Source: Prevotellaceae bacterium (lineage in GTDB: Bacteria; Bacteroidota; Bacteroidia; Bacteroidales; UBA932). From it: a DNA stretch of 5,819 nucleotides. Below the pieces are notes generated by a model, which did not search any database, was not told the DNA's origin, and worked only from the letters and a program-made list of their open reading frames with translations. Positions 1-5,819 of this stretch are shown here, piece by piece. The position numbers and the translations under genes are program-made. Position 1 is the first letter of the stretch. Every line of letters starts with the position of its first letter. The stretch lies in contig JAITOI010000135.1 in assembly GCA_031289995.1 (NCBI GenBank), positions 1-5,819 on the forward strand, in the 5' to 3' direction.

Positions 1-512
1 GCTGCGGCGCAAATGTCATCGGGGTTGCGTCCCACGCTGACCGAGGCCTCCACCTCGAGCGAGGCAGTGTCGATGCGCACCACCGTGTTGTCGAACGAGC
101 ACACGTAAGCTTTGCCCTGCCAGAAGGCGATGCTGCGCGGCTGGCGAGGCGCGCCATCATTAGCTTTCAGCGCGATTTGCCGGAGCGATATTCCGCTCGC
201 CGCATCCATCACCTCCACCGTGCTCGACGTAGTCATCACGCAGTAGAGCTTGCCGCCGTAGCGCTTCATGTCGTTAGCGCCATCACCCAGCGCACGTTTG
301 TTTTGGGCTACAAAGTAGTCCAGCGTTAGCGTGCGGTTGACAGAGTTACCGTAGCTGAGCGTGCTACCGGTTCCGTTCACGCCCTCGTTGAGCACGTAGA
401 GTGTCGGTGCATCCGCGGGCATCGTGTTGTCAGATTGCACCGGCTCGTCCTTCTCGCAGGCTGCCACCAGCACAGTGCAGCACAGGGCTGCGTAAAAATG
501 TTGCTTCTTCAT
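1..512 (-). CDS. btuG: BtuG-like surface cobalamin-binding lipoprotein (DUF5074/YncE-like beta-propeller), 3' end outside window
   Basis: Only the first 170 codons are present; the frame is open to the window edge. The ATG at 512-510 begins MKKQHFYAAL, a short lipoprotein signal with lipobox LVAAC, so Cys19 would be lipidated. It is followed by EKDE, which fits the K-(D/E)2 type of Bacteroidota surface-export signal and suggests the protein faces outward on the outer membrane. From about residue 37 the sequence (LYVLNEG, LGDGANDMKRYGGKLY, VEVMDAASG, PRSIAFWQGKAYVCSFD, VVRIDTASLEVEASVSVGRNPDDIC) shows the repeated blade pattern of seven-bladed propellers of the BtuG/DUF5074 family. In gut Bacteroides BtuG binds cobalamin very tightly and caps the transporter BtuB. 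Position directly behind a riboswitch-controlled btuB supports that role. The visible half corresponds to about three blades. The leader is A-rich with no Shine-Dalgarno sequence, as usual in this phylum. The family call is strong; cobalamin binding itself is inferred from family and context. Confidence 0.85.
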   Translation of the reverse strand, partial: MKKQHFYAALCCTVLVAACEKDEPVQSDNTMPADAPTLYVLNEGVNGTGSTLSYGNSVNRTLTLDYFVAQNKRALGDGANDMKRYGGKLYCVMTTSSTVEVMDAASGISLRQIALKANDGAPRQPRSIAFWQGKAYVCSFDNTVVRIDTASLEVEASVSVGRNPDDICAA

Positions 513-557
513 CTTGATGATTTTTTGTTTGTTTTTTGTTGAAATTATTGTTTTTGA

Positions 558-676
558 ATCGCATAGTCACATAGTCACACATCGCATAGTCGCACATCAC
601 ACCTCGCAAAATAGCACTGTCTTGTCGCACGTCGCACATCGCATGTCGCACATCACATCGTCGCAAGTCGCACATC
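558..676. repeat. Degenerate short repeat, unit GATGTGCGAC on the minus strand, in the btuB-btuG spacer
   Basis: Four exact copies of GTCGCACATC (plus-strand reading) lie at 589-598, 631-640, 645-654 and 667-676. Between and beside them are partial or mutated copies: GTCGCAC at 624-630, TCGCATAGTCAC at 559-570, AGTCACAC at 573-580 and ATCGCATAGTCGC at 581-593. The spacing is irregular (42, 14 and 22 bases between exact copies), so this is a decayed or scrambled simple repeat and not a regular tandem array. The copy at 667-676 includes two bases of the btuB TGA stop codon (675-677), so the repeat begins exactly where coding ends. Its role is unknown. It fills most of the gap between btuB and the btuG-like gene and could be an expansion-prone filler, an RNA-processing site or a protein-binding array. 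Confidence 0.8.
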
Positions 677-2714
677 AAATCTCGACTTGCAGCATCAATC
701 GCATCGCCCTCCCCGGCATCGGAAATCCCCGCACCACCTCGTATTGCGCGTTGAGCAGGTTGCATATTTCGGCGCTTGCCTTGCATCGTAGCGCGTACAG
801 CGAAAAATTTTTGCGCAGCGAAATGTTATGGTCGGCGTAGCTGCTCACGTAGTTTTGCGGAATGTTTTGCGCCAGCGCGTAGCGTCCACCGCTGGCCACC
901 ACGCTGTAGTCGAGACTCGCGTAGGGCGTTTCCACGCTTGCTGTGGCGCTGCCCGAATGTTGCGGCGTGTACGGAATTTGGTGGTTGTAGGTGCTGCCGT
1001 CAGCGCTTGTTTTGTCGATACTTTTTTGAAACGTGTAGCTGCCGCAAAGCGAGATGTGGTAGCGCTTTGCGAGCGAGTATCCCGCACGTGCCACGATGTC
1101 GAAGCCCGAAATTTTTACGCGCCCAACGTTCCTCATGCTCCACACAAAAATATTTCTGGTGGGCATCGCCACAATTTTGTCGCGCACGTTGCCGCGGTAA
1201 ACATCGGCAGAGAGCGACACGTAGCCAACCTCCCGCAGCTCGTAGAACGTAGCGCCCGCGTTGAGCTGCGTGGCCTGTTCGGGGCGCAGCGCGGTGTTGC
1301 CCACCTGCGCGTAGTAGAGGTCGTTGAACGACGGCATCCGGTACGTGTTTTGGTACGAGCAGCGTAGCGCGAAGCGGTTGCTACCAAAGGGTTTTACCGC
1401 CAATGCTGCCGCGGGCGACAGGCTTTGCCGGTTGTCGGGACGAGCGCCGTGCTGCACCTGCTCTACGAATGCCGCACCCAGCACGTTGGCCATAACCTCC
1501 ACGTAGCGATGCTCGTATCGCACCGCTGCATTGCCCCATAGCGAGTAGCGCGTGGGTCGTGCAAAGTCGGTTACGTTTGCGTCGAGCACGTTGGCTGCAC
1601 CGTCGAGCGAAGCCGAAAAGCTGAGCCTTGGCGCGGCTTGCAGCAGGGTTGCCGTCGAGGCGTACAGCTCGTTTTGCGTGTAGCGGTTGTCCAATCCATG
1701 CGCAGCGTTTTGGTAGGCAGGGTCAACGTAGCGTGTGTAGCTGTGGTGGTACTTCAGCACGTTTTTTTGCTGCACCGCGCTGCCATATTTTGCGCCATGC
1801 GCCAGCTGCACAAAAAACGTGCGGTCGTCCAAACGCTGCGCCGAGTAAGGGTTGTAGAGGATGGTGGCGCCCGGCAGCCCGCGTTCGCTACCGTAGGCGT
1901 ACACCTTTGCCGACAGCTGTTGCCCGCCCACCTGAGCCACCGCGTTGGCCTCGCCGCGCACCGCGTTCACGTCGCTGTTGTTGCGCACCTGCTGCTCGCT
2001 CAGCTCGCCGTTGCGCAGCGTAAACGGGTAGTCGCCCGCGGCGCGAAGATATTCGCCGCTTAGCGCAAAGGCGAAGCGCTTGCCGACCGTTTGCGTGTAG
2101 CTGGCCGAGGGCGATACTACGCCAAACGAACCTGCTCGCAAAGCCGCGTGGATGCTGCGTTTCGCGCTGTCCAAAGGTGTCGGCAATGCGGTGGTGATGG
2201 CCAAAGTTGCGCCCGCAGCAAAGGCGCGAGCAGGCATAAAAATGTCGGAGCTTTGGCCGCTACTCAGCGACACCTCCTGCACGTTGAGCAGCGACAGCCG
2301 CCCAATGTCAGCCTGCCCGCTCTGCTCGTCGGCAAGCGGCACGCCGTCGTAGGTAACGGCTGTGTGGCGTGCGCCAAGCGAGCGCACCGACACGGTTTTC
2401 AGCCCGCCAATGCCGCCGTAATCCTTCACCTGCACGCCTGCCAGCTGCTTCACCGCGTCGCCCAATTGCGCTGCGCCGAGCCGCTCGAGGCTAATGGCGT
2501 TGAGCGTTTGCAGCGGCGCAATGCTGTGGCGAAGATGCTCGGTGCGGCGTGCGCTCACCTCCACGTCGCCAATGGCAACGGTATCGCGCGTGCCCTGTGC
2601 GTAGCTCTGCAGGCCAAGCGCAGCAAGGGCTAAGCAAATTATGCTGTGCAGGAAACCCTGCGGCAACAAATGGCGAACGTGCGCCGTAGGTATGTCGAAA
2701 AACCTGTTGAACAT
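675..2714 (-). CDS. btuB: TonB-dependent outer-membrane cobalamin receptor (BtuB-type)
   Basis: The gene encodes a complete receptor of 679 residues from the ATG at 2714-2712 to TGA at 677-675. It would carry vitamin B12 across the outer membrane, powered by TonB-ExbBD. Residues 1-39 form a signal peptide with hydrophobic core IICLALAALGL and likely cleavage after SYA. A TonB-box-like stretch (DTVAIGDVEVSA, 44-55) follows. The plug domain spans about 52-172, with the typical SVRSLGARHTAVTYDGVPL and VQEVSLSSG motifs. The rest is a 22-strand barrel, including the family signature YRMPSFNDLYYAQVGN...LRPEQ near 458-480 and the C-terminal NLLNAQYEVVRGFPMPGRA. There is no N-terminal carboxypeptidase-like extension of the SusC kind, and the last residue is Ile, not the common Phe. 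An in-frame GTG at 2726-2724 could add four residues, but it sits in a predicted hairpin arm, so the ATG is preferred. A cobalamin riboswitch immediately upstream and a BtuG-like gene downstream make cobalamin the likely substrate; other cobamides or corrinoid precursors remain possible. Confidence 0.92.
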   Translation of the reverse strand: MFNRFFDIPTAHVRHLLPQGFLHSIICLALAALGLQSYAQGTRDTVAIGDVEVSARRTEHLRHSIAPLQTLNAISLERLGAAQLGDAVKQLAGVQVKDYGGIGGLKTVSVRSLGARHTAVTYDGVPLADEQSGQADIGRLSLLNVQEVSLSSGQSSDIFMPARAFAAGATLAITTALPTPLDSAKRSIHAALRAGSFGVVSPSASYTQTVGKRFAFALSGEYLRAAGDYPFTLRNGELSEQQVRNNSDVNAVRGEANAVAQVGGQQLSAKVYAYGSERGLPGATILYNPYSAQRLDDRTFFVQLAHGAKYGSAVQQKNVLKYHHSYTRYVDPAYQNAAHGLDNRYTQNELYASTATLLQAAPRLSFSASLDGAANVLDANVTDFARPTRYSLWGNAAVRYEHRYVEVMANVLGAAFVEQVQHGARPDNRQSLSPAAALAVKPFGSNRFALRCSYQNTYRMPSFNDLYYAQVGNTALRPEQATQLNAGATFYELREVGYVSLSADVYRGNVRDKIVAMPTRNIFVWSMRNVGRVKISGFDIVARAGYSLAKRYHISLCGSYTFQKSIDKTSADGSTYNHQIPYTPQHSGSATASVETPYASLDYSVVASGGRYALAQNIPQNYVSSYADHNISLRKNFSLYALRCKASAEICNLLNAQYEVVRGFPMPGRAMRLMLQVEI

Positions 2715-2723
2715 GTACAACTT

Positions 2724-2759
2724 CACTTCCCGAAAGTGTGTAACGAGTATTGTTTTCTG
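2724..2759 (-). promoter_or_regulatory. Predicted expression platform of the cobalamin riboswitch
   Basis: On the minus strand this stretch links the riboswitch core to the btuB start. Bases 2738-2724 can form a small hairpin (CACTT, loop TCGGG, AAGTG) that covers the only purine-rich GGGAAG upstream of the ATG and the alternative GTG start. TCGTT at 2746-2742 is complementary to AACGA (2863-2859) in the loop of the riboswitch hairpin at 2869-2850. Five pairs of this kind would form the loop-loop contact by which cobalamin riboswitches commonly sense ligand. No T-tract follows any stem, which argues for control of translation and not of termination. The pairing was worked out by eye; no folding was run. 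Confidence 0.5.
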
Positions 2760-2920
2760 CGATTAGGTCTTCTGGCTCACCTTTTACGTCGTTTGCTCTT
2801 CGAAGCCTTCCCACCGCGCCGTAGCGCAGCAGTGGCTTGTTGATGACAACTGCCCCAATCGTTGGGCAGGCAAGGATTACAGCAGCGGGTACTGCTCGGG
2901 ATTTTCACCCGATTCCCTTG
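2760..2920 (-). promoter_or_regulatory. Cobalamin riboswitch controlling btuB
   Basis: On the minus strand the conserved core elements of the cobalamin riboswitch family appear in order. A GGGAATC-like 5' segment ends near 2911. It is followed by GGGTGAAAAT (2910-2901) and CCCGAGCAGTACCCGCTGCTGTAATC, the conserved G(C/T)-rich and ctgtAATC block, reaching about 2873. The hairpin CTGCCC-AACGATTG-GGGCAG lies at 2869-2850, GCCACTG at 2836-2830, GGGAAGGC at 2812-2805, and the B12 box GAGCCAGAAGACC at 2778-2766. The element sits between a candidate promoter and btuB and would repress uptake when adenosyl- or another cobalamin is abundant. The exact ends and the ligand subclass cannot be set by eye; a covariance-model search with the cobalamin family would define them. 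Confidence 0.95.
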
Positions 2921-2953
2921 AAATCGCGTTCCGTATTTTTATTTTTTGCGCGG

Positions 2954-2961
2954 CAAAAGTA
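2954..2961 (-). promoter_or_regulatory. Candidate -7 promoter box (TACTTTTG) for the riboswitch-btuB transcript
   Basis: On the minus strand TACTTTTG matches the Bacteroidota -7 consensus TAnnTTTG. It lies 16 bases after the pheT stop codon and about 35 bases before the riboswitch core, as expected for a transcript starting near 2947. The -33 element is poor: at the usual 19-21 base distance only TTA (2985-2983) is found, inside the last codons of pheT. The box also overlaps a small perfect hairpin (TTTTGC-CGC-GCAAAA), which could be coincidental. Confidence 0.5.
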
Positions 2962-2977
2962 GAAATAAAATATGATA

Positions 2978-5434
2978 CTACCTAATTTGCGCCCCAAAGC
3001 TACCTTCAAACGTGCGCTGCAGGTTGGCCATTGTACGCTCAATTTCAGCATCGGTAAGGGTTCGCTCGGCGTCCTGTAGAACGAACGAAAGCGCGTAAGA
3101 TTTTTTGCCATCGGGCAGCTTGTCGCCTTCGTACACGTCAAATAGGTCAACGCTTCGGAGCAGCTTGCGCTCGGCGCGAAGCGCGATGCTGCGTAGCTGC
3201 GCAAAGCTGATGCTCTTGTCCACAAGCAGCGCCAAATCGCGGTGCACTTCCGGAAATTTGGGCAGCTCCGCGTAGGTGATTTTTTGCCGCGCAACGTAGG
3301 CCACAAGCGGCTCCCAGCGAAGCTCGGCGGCATACACGTCTTGCTTGATGTCGAACATGGTGCGCAGCTTTTTGCTCACCACGCCTATCTCCAAAAACGG
3401 CTTGCCCGCAAGCTTGTAGGCTGCGCCGTCGGCAAAAATATCCGTGGGCAAGTCGCCGCTTTGCAGCGCGTATAGGTCAACACCAAAGCGTTGCAGCATC
3501 AGCTCTACGTGCTTTTTGAGCGTAAAAAAATCGCTGGGTGCGCTGCTCGCATTCCAGCTTTTTTTGTGCTTCGCGCCGGTAACGAAAAGCGAGAGGCGAA
3601 GCTCCTCGGCAAAGCGCTGCGTAACGCTTCCCGTGCTGGCTGCGCGGCGATACACGTTGCCAAATTCGAACAGCTTGAGGTCGCATTGGCGGCGGTTGAT
3701 GTTGTACGCAATGGCCTCGAGGCCGCCAAATATCAGCGTTTGGCGCATCGCGTTCAGCTCAATGCTGTTGGGGTTTTGCAGCATCACCAGCTGGTCGGTA
3801 GGGTAGGAGCTCAGCCCTTCGTAGCGCTGCGCGGCGGTGAGCGACATGCACATCACCTCGTTGAAGCCGCGGCTGGCCAACAGGTTTGCGGCGGTGGACA
3901 TCAGCAGCTCGTTGTCGGGCTGAACGGTGTGGTTGAGCGAGGCGTGCACGTGCTGCGGAATCTCGACGTTGTTGTAGCCGTAAATGCGCAAAATTTCTTC
4001 GACCACATCGCACGGGCGCGTAACGTCCACGCGGTACGTGGGCACGAGCACCGTTGCGCCTTCCGCGCTATCGCTCGCAAATTCAAACTCCAGCGCAGCC
4101 AAAATTTTTCGGATGGTGTCCGTGTCAATCTCCTTGCCAATGCTGGCGCAAACGTCGGCGTAGCGTAGCGCGACGCTCTTTTTGGCCACCGCGTTCGGAC
4201 ACACGTCCACCACCTCCGACGAGATGCTGCCGCCGCCCAGCTCGCGAATGAGCGCAGCTGCACGTTTCAGCGCCACCGGCGTGATGGATGGGTCGGCACC
4301 GCGCTCGAAGCGGAACGAGGCATCTGTGCTCAAACCGTGTCGCCGCGCGGTTTTGCGCACCCAAACAGGGTTGAAGTAGGCGCTCTCAAGAAAAATATTT
4401 TTGGTGGTGTCGGTAACGCCGGAGTCCTCGCCGCCAAATACGCCGGCAATGCACATCGGTTTTGTGCTGTCGCAAATCATCAGGTCGGTGGCTGCCAGCT
4501 TGCGCTCCACGCCGTCCAAAGTTTTGAAAATATTGCCCTCGTCGCAGGTGCGCACCACCACAGTTTTGCCCGCAATTTTGTCCGCATCGAAGGCGTGCAG
4601 CGGGTGCCCCAGCTCGTGCAGCACGTAGTTGGTAACATCCACCACGTTGTTGATGGGGCGCAGGCCAATAGCTGCAAGTCGCTTCTGCAGCCACTCCGGC
4701 GAAGGCTTCACCGTTACGCCCGATAGGGTGATGCCGGTGTAGCGTGGACAGGCTTCGCTGTTCTCAACCCTGATGCTGTAAGGGTTTGCGGTGTTGTCAA
4801 CCGAAAAATTTTCGGTCGATGGGAAGGTAAAATTCTTCAGCTTTTGCGGTGCGTGAACGGCGAGGTAGGCCGCCAAATCTCGCGCCACGCCTACGTGCGA
4901 AATGGCATCGGTGCGGTTGGGTGTTAGCCCGATTTCGAGCGTGTGCTCGTTCTCCAAGTGCAGGTATTCGGCCAGCGGTTGTCCCACTTTGGCCTCGCCG
5001 TCGAGCACCATAATGCCTGCGTGCGAGCTGCCAATACCCAGCTCATCTTCGGCGCAAATCATACCGTAGCTGTCCACTCCGCGCAGCTTCGATTTTTTGA
5101 TTTTGAACTCCTCGCCCGAAGCCGCGTACAGCGTTGCGCCGATGGTGGCCACAGGCACCTTTTGCCCTGCGGCAACATTGGGCGCACCGCACACAATTTG
5201 TAGGGCTTGTTCGCTGCCCACGTCCACCGTGGTAACGTGCAGATGATTGGAATCGGGGTGCAGCTCGCAGCTGAGCACCTGCCCCACCACCACGCCGCGC
5301 AGCCCGCCTTTAATGGCCTCCACGGTTTCCACGCCTTCCACCTCCAGCCCAATGGCGGTAAGGATTTCAGCCGCTTCGTCGAGGCTGATATCGGCCAAGA
5401 TGTAATCTTTGAGCCAAGAATATGCAATAGTCAT
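2978..5434 (-). CDS. pheT: Phenylalanyl-tRNA synthetase beta subunit
   Basis: The gene encodes a complete 818-residue beta chain (ATG at 5434, TAG at 2980-2978), the usual length for Bacteroidota. With PheS it forms the cytoplasmic alpha2-beta2 enzyme that charges tRNA-Phe. Visible parts in order: the N-terminal MTIAYSWLKDYI segment; the tRNA-binding OB domain at about 40-155 (VVVGQVLSCELHPDSNHLHV, IVCGAPNVAAGQKVPVA); the B3/B4 editing domain at about 215-390 (GHPLHAFDADKIAG near 276-289, TARRHGLSTDASFRFERGADP near 362-382); the B5 domain at about 410-490 (VDVTRPCDVVEEILRIYGYNN, with acidic residues of the metal site); the catalytic-like domain at about 495-710; and the C-terminal anticodon-binding FDX-ACB domain at about 724-818 (PKFPEVHRDLALLVD, FQD-like LQDAERTLTD, FGAQIR). 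No motif is missing. pheS is not adjacent, which is common in this phylum. A good promoter stands just upstream, giving a leader of only about 25 bases. Confidence 0.98.
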   Translation of the reverse strand: MTIAYSWLKDYILADISLDEAAEILTAIGLEVEGVETVEAIKGGLRGVVVGQVLSCELHPDSNHLHVTTVDVGSEQALQIVCGAPNVAAGQKVPVATIGATLYAASGEEFKIKKSKLRGVDSYGMICAEDELGIGSSHAGIMVLDGEAKVGQPLAEYLHLENEHTLEIGLTPNRTDAISHVGVARDLAAYLAVHAPQKLKNFTFPSTENFSVDNTANPYSIRVENSEACPRYTGITLSGVTVKPSPEWLQKRLAAIGLRPINNVVDVTNYVLHELGHPLHAFDADKIAGKTVVVRTCDEGNIFKTLDGVERKLAATDLMICDSTKPMCIAGVFGGEDSGVTDTTKNIFLESAYFNPVWVRKTARRHGLSTDASFRFERGADPSITPVALKRAAALIRELGGGSISSEVVDVCPNAVAKKSVALRYADVCASIGKEIDTDTIRKILAALEFEFASDSAEGATVLVPTYRVDVTRPCDVVEEILRIYGYNNVEIPQHVHASLNHTVQPDNELLMSTAANLLASRGFNEVMCMSLTAAQRYEGLSSYPTDQLVMLQNPNSIELNAMRQTLIFGGLEAIAYNINRRQCDLKLFEFGNVYRRAASTGSVTQRFAEELRLSLFVTGAKHKKSWNASSAPSDFFTLKKHVELMLQRFGVDLYALQSGDLPTDIFADGAAYKLAGKPFLEIGVVSKKLRTMFDIKQDVYAAELRWEPLVAYVARQKITYAELPKFPEVHRDLALLVDKSISFAQLRSIALRAERKLLRSVDLFDVYEGDKLPDGKKSYALSFVLQDAERTLTDAEIERTMANLQRTFEGSFGAQIR

Positions 5435-5465
5435 AGCCTTCGTTTTTTTTCAAAAAAATAGGCGG

Positions 5466-5495
5466 CAAAGGTAGCGAAAAAACAGGAATTGGCAA
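5466..5495 (-). promoter_or_regulatory. pheT promoter, Bacteroidota type
   Basis: On the minus strand TTG (5495-5493) and TACCTTTG (5473-5466) are separated by 19 bases, matching the Bacteroidota primary-sigma pattern TTG-N19-21-TAnnTTTG. The predicted transcript start falls near 5460, about 25 bases before the pheT ATG. The short leader contains a run of seven T and eight A flanked by GCCT (5463-5460) and AGGC (5439-5436), which could pair just before the start codon. Confidence 0.75.
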
Positions 5496-5819
5496 GGCTT
5501 GCTACACCCCTGCGCACGGCAAGCCGCTACCAACATTTCGTTTCATCCAATGCCATCTAAAACCGTGGTGGTTGCTGGTATTTTTTGTGCGGTTGCCATG
5601 TTTTTTACCAGGGCAACTGCACCAAAATTTAAAGGTTCTGCATGGTGCACGGTGTAGGGCGTTCCCCGATGGAGGTCTGTGCTCCGTGCGCAAAACCACA
5701 CACCTATCGCTGGCTACTAAGGTTGCCTGCAAAAATAAGGTTTTGCAATGGCTTGGGCAGTGGCAAAGAACCTCACGGCTGGTGAGTGTGGTTTGCGAAC
5801 CTCATTTCAACCTAATTTT
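5496..5819. other. Gene-free region upstream of pheT; no coding or known RNA gene recognised
   Basis: No reading frame here resembles a protein. The longest frame (minus strand, ATG at 5732, 76 codons) is rich in Cys, His, Trp and Arg without any family pattern, and it runs to the edge of the pheT promoter. No tRNA cloverleaf, and none of the conserved blocks of tmRNA, RNase P RNA or SRP RNA, could be recognised by eye. The stretch does contain inverted and direct repeats at 5567-5623, a short direct repeat GAACCTCA at 5768-5775 and 5797-5804, and one isolated -7-like box (TATTTTTG, minus strand, 5737-5730). It may be a plain intergenic spacer, a decayed gene or an unrecognised small RNA. Confidence 0.6.
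5567..5623. repeat. Overlapping inverted and direct repeats (competing hairpins)
   Basis: GTGCGGTTGCC (5587-5597) and GGCAACTGCAC (5612-5622) form an 11-pair stem around a 14-base loop. The one imperfect position is a G-U pair in plus-strand RNA and an A-C mismatch in minus-strand RNA. The same right arm, TACCAGGGCAACTGCACC (5606-5623), also resembles the complement of GGTGGTTGCTGGTA (5567-5580). This is because 5570-5586 and 5591-5606 are imperfect direct repeats (GGTTGC followed by a T6 run). No T-tract follows the stem on either strand, so it is not an ordinary terminator. Confidence 0.6.

Noticed and set aside
558..676. CRISPR array
   Set aside because: The repeat is only 10 bases, the spacing is irregular and there are no unique spacers of constant length or cas genes.
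430..786. Minus-strand frame through the spacer repeat with repeated MCD peptides
   Set aside because: The peptide repeats simply mirror the DNA repeat, and both ends overlap btuB and the btuG-like gene in other frames.
2491..2814. Minus-strand frame starting inside the riboswitch
   Set aside because: It overlaps the riboswitch core and the btuB 5' end out of frame, and its product has no recognisable features.
2942..2962. TTTTGC-CGC-GCAAAA hairpin as a pheT terminator
   Set aside because: On the minus strand the stem is followed by A residues, not T, and it overlaps the candidate promoter box.
3491..4168. Long open frame of 225 codons on the plus strand, and others like it opposite btuB and pheT
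   Set aside because: They lie entirely antisense to two unmistakable conserved genes, show low-complexity Arg/Ala/Val/His-rich translations, and arise from the GC-rich codon use of the real genes.
5502..5732. 76-codon minus-strand frame upstream of pheT
   Set aside because: The composition is unlike the neighbouring proteins, no motif or start signal was found, and it covers structured repeats and runs to the edge of the pheT promoter; chance opening is more likely.
5730..5737. TATTTTTG as a promoter box on the minus strand
   Set aside because: No TTG lies 19-21 bases upstream and no gene or defined RNA follows; a single eight-base match in an AT-rich patch is weak.
5778..5804. tRNA-like 3' end (minus strand GGTTCGCAAACC followed by ACACTCACCA)
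   Set aside because: The stem-loop has a four-base loop and not a seven-base T loop with closing G-C, and no matching D or anticodon arms are found beside it.

Overview
The window looks like a chromosomal segment of a fairly GC-rich member of the Bacteroidota, probably order Bacteroidales. The reasons are: (i) promoter boxes of the Bacteroidota type (TAnnTTTG, one with TTG 19 bases upstream); (ii) A-rich leaders without a strong Shine-Dalgarno sequence; (iii) a lipoprotein signal followed by an acidic/lysine surface-export tag typical of this phylum; and (iv) a BtuB-BtuG type vitamin B12 uptake pair, a Bacteroidota speciality. The genus cannot be fixed from the sequence alone.

All supported genes lie on the minus strand, so the biological order runs from high to low coordinates. 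Bases 5435-5819 hold no recognisable gene, but they contain inverted repeats and, next to pheT, a good promoter. pheT (2978-5434) encodes a complete phenylalanyl-tRNA synthetase beta chain. Just behind its stop codon come a candidate promoter box (2954-2961) and a cobalamin riboswitch (about 2760-2920). The riboswitch leads into a complete TonB-dependent outer-membrane receptor of the BtuB type (675-2714). After a 162-base gap filled largely by a degenerate GATGTGCGAC repeat comes the start of a surface lipoprotein with a BtuG-like (DUF5074/YncE-like) beta-propeller sequence (1-512). Its 3' part lies outside the window.

The riboswitch, btuB and btuG-like gene read as one B12-acquisition unit. 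The lipoprotein would capture cobalamin at the cell surface and hand it to the TonB-driven channel. The riboswitch would shut synthesis down when intracellular cobalamin is plentiful, most likely at translation, since no intrinsic terminator is visible. pheT is a housekeeping gene that is only a neighbour, although the lack of a visible terminator behind it leaves read-through into the riboswitch possible.

I did not find a clearly undescribed system. The points most worth a second look are the btuB-btuG spacer repeat, one copy of which runs across the btuB stop codon, the predicted kissing-loop expression platform of the riboswitch, and the structured gene-free region upstream of pheT.
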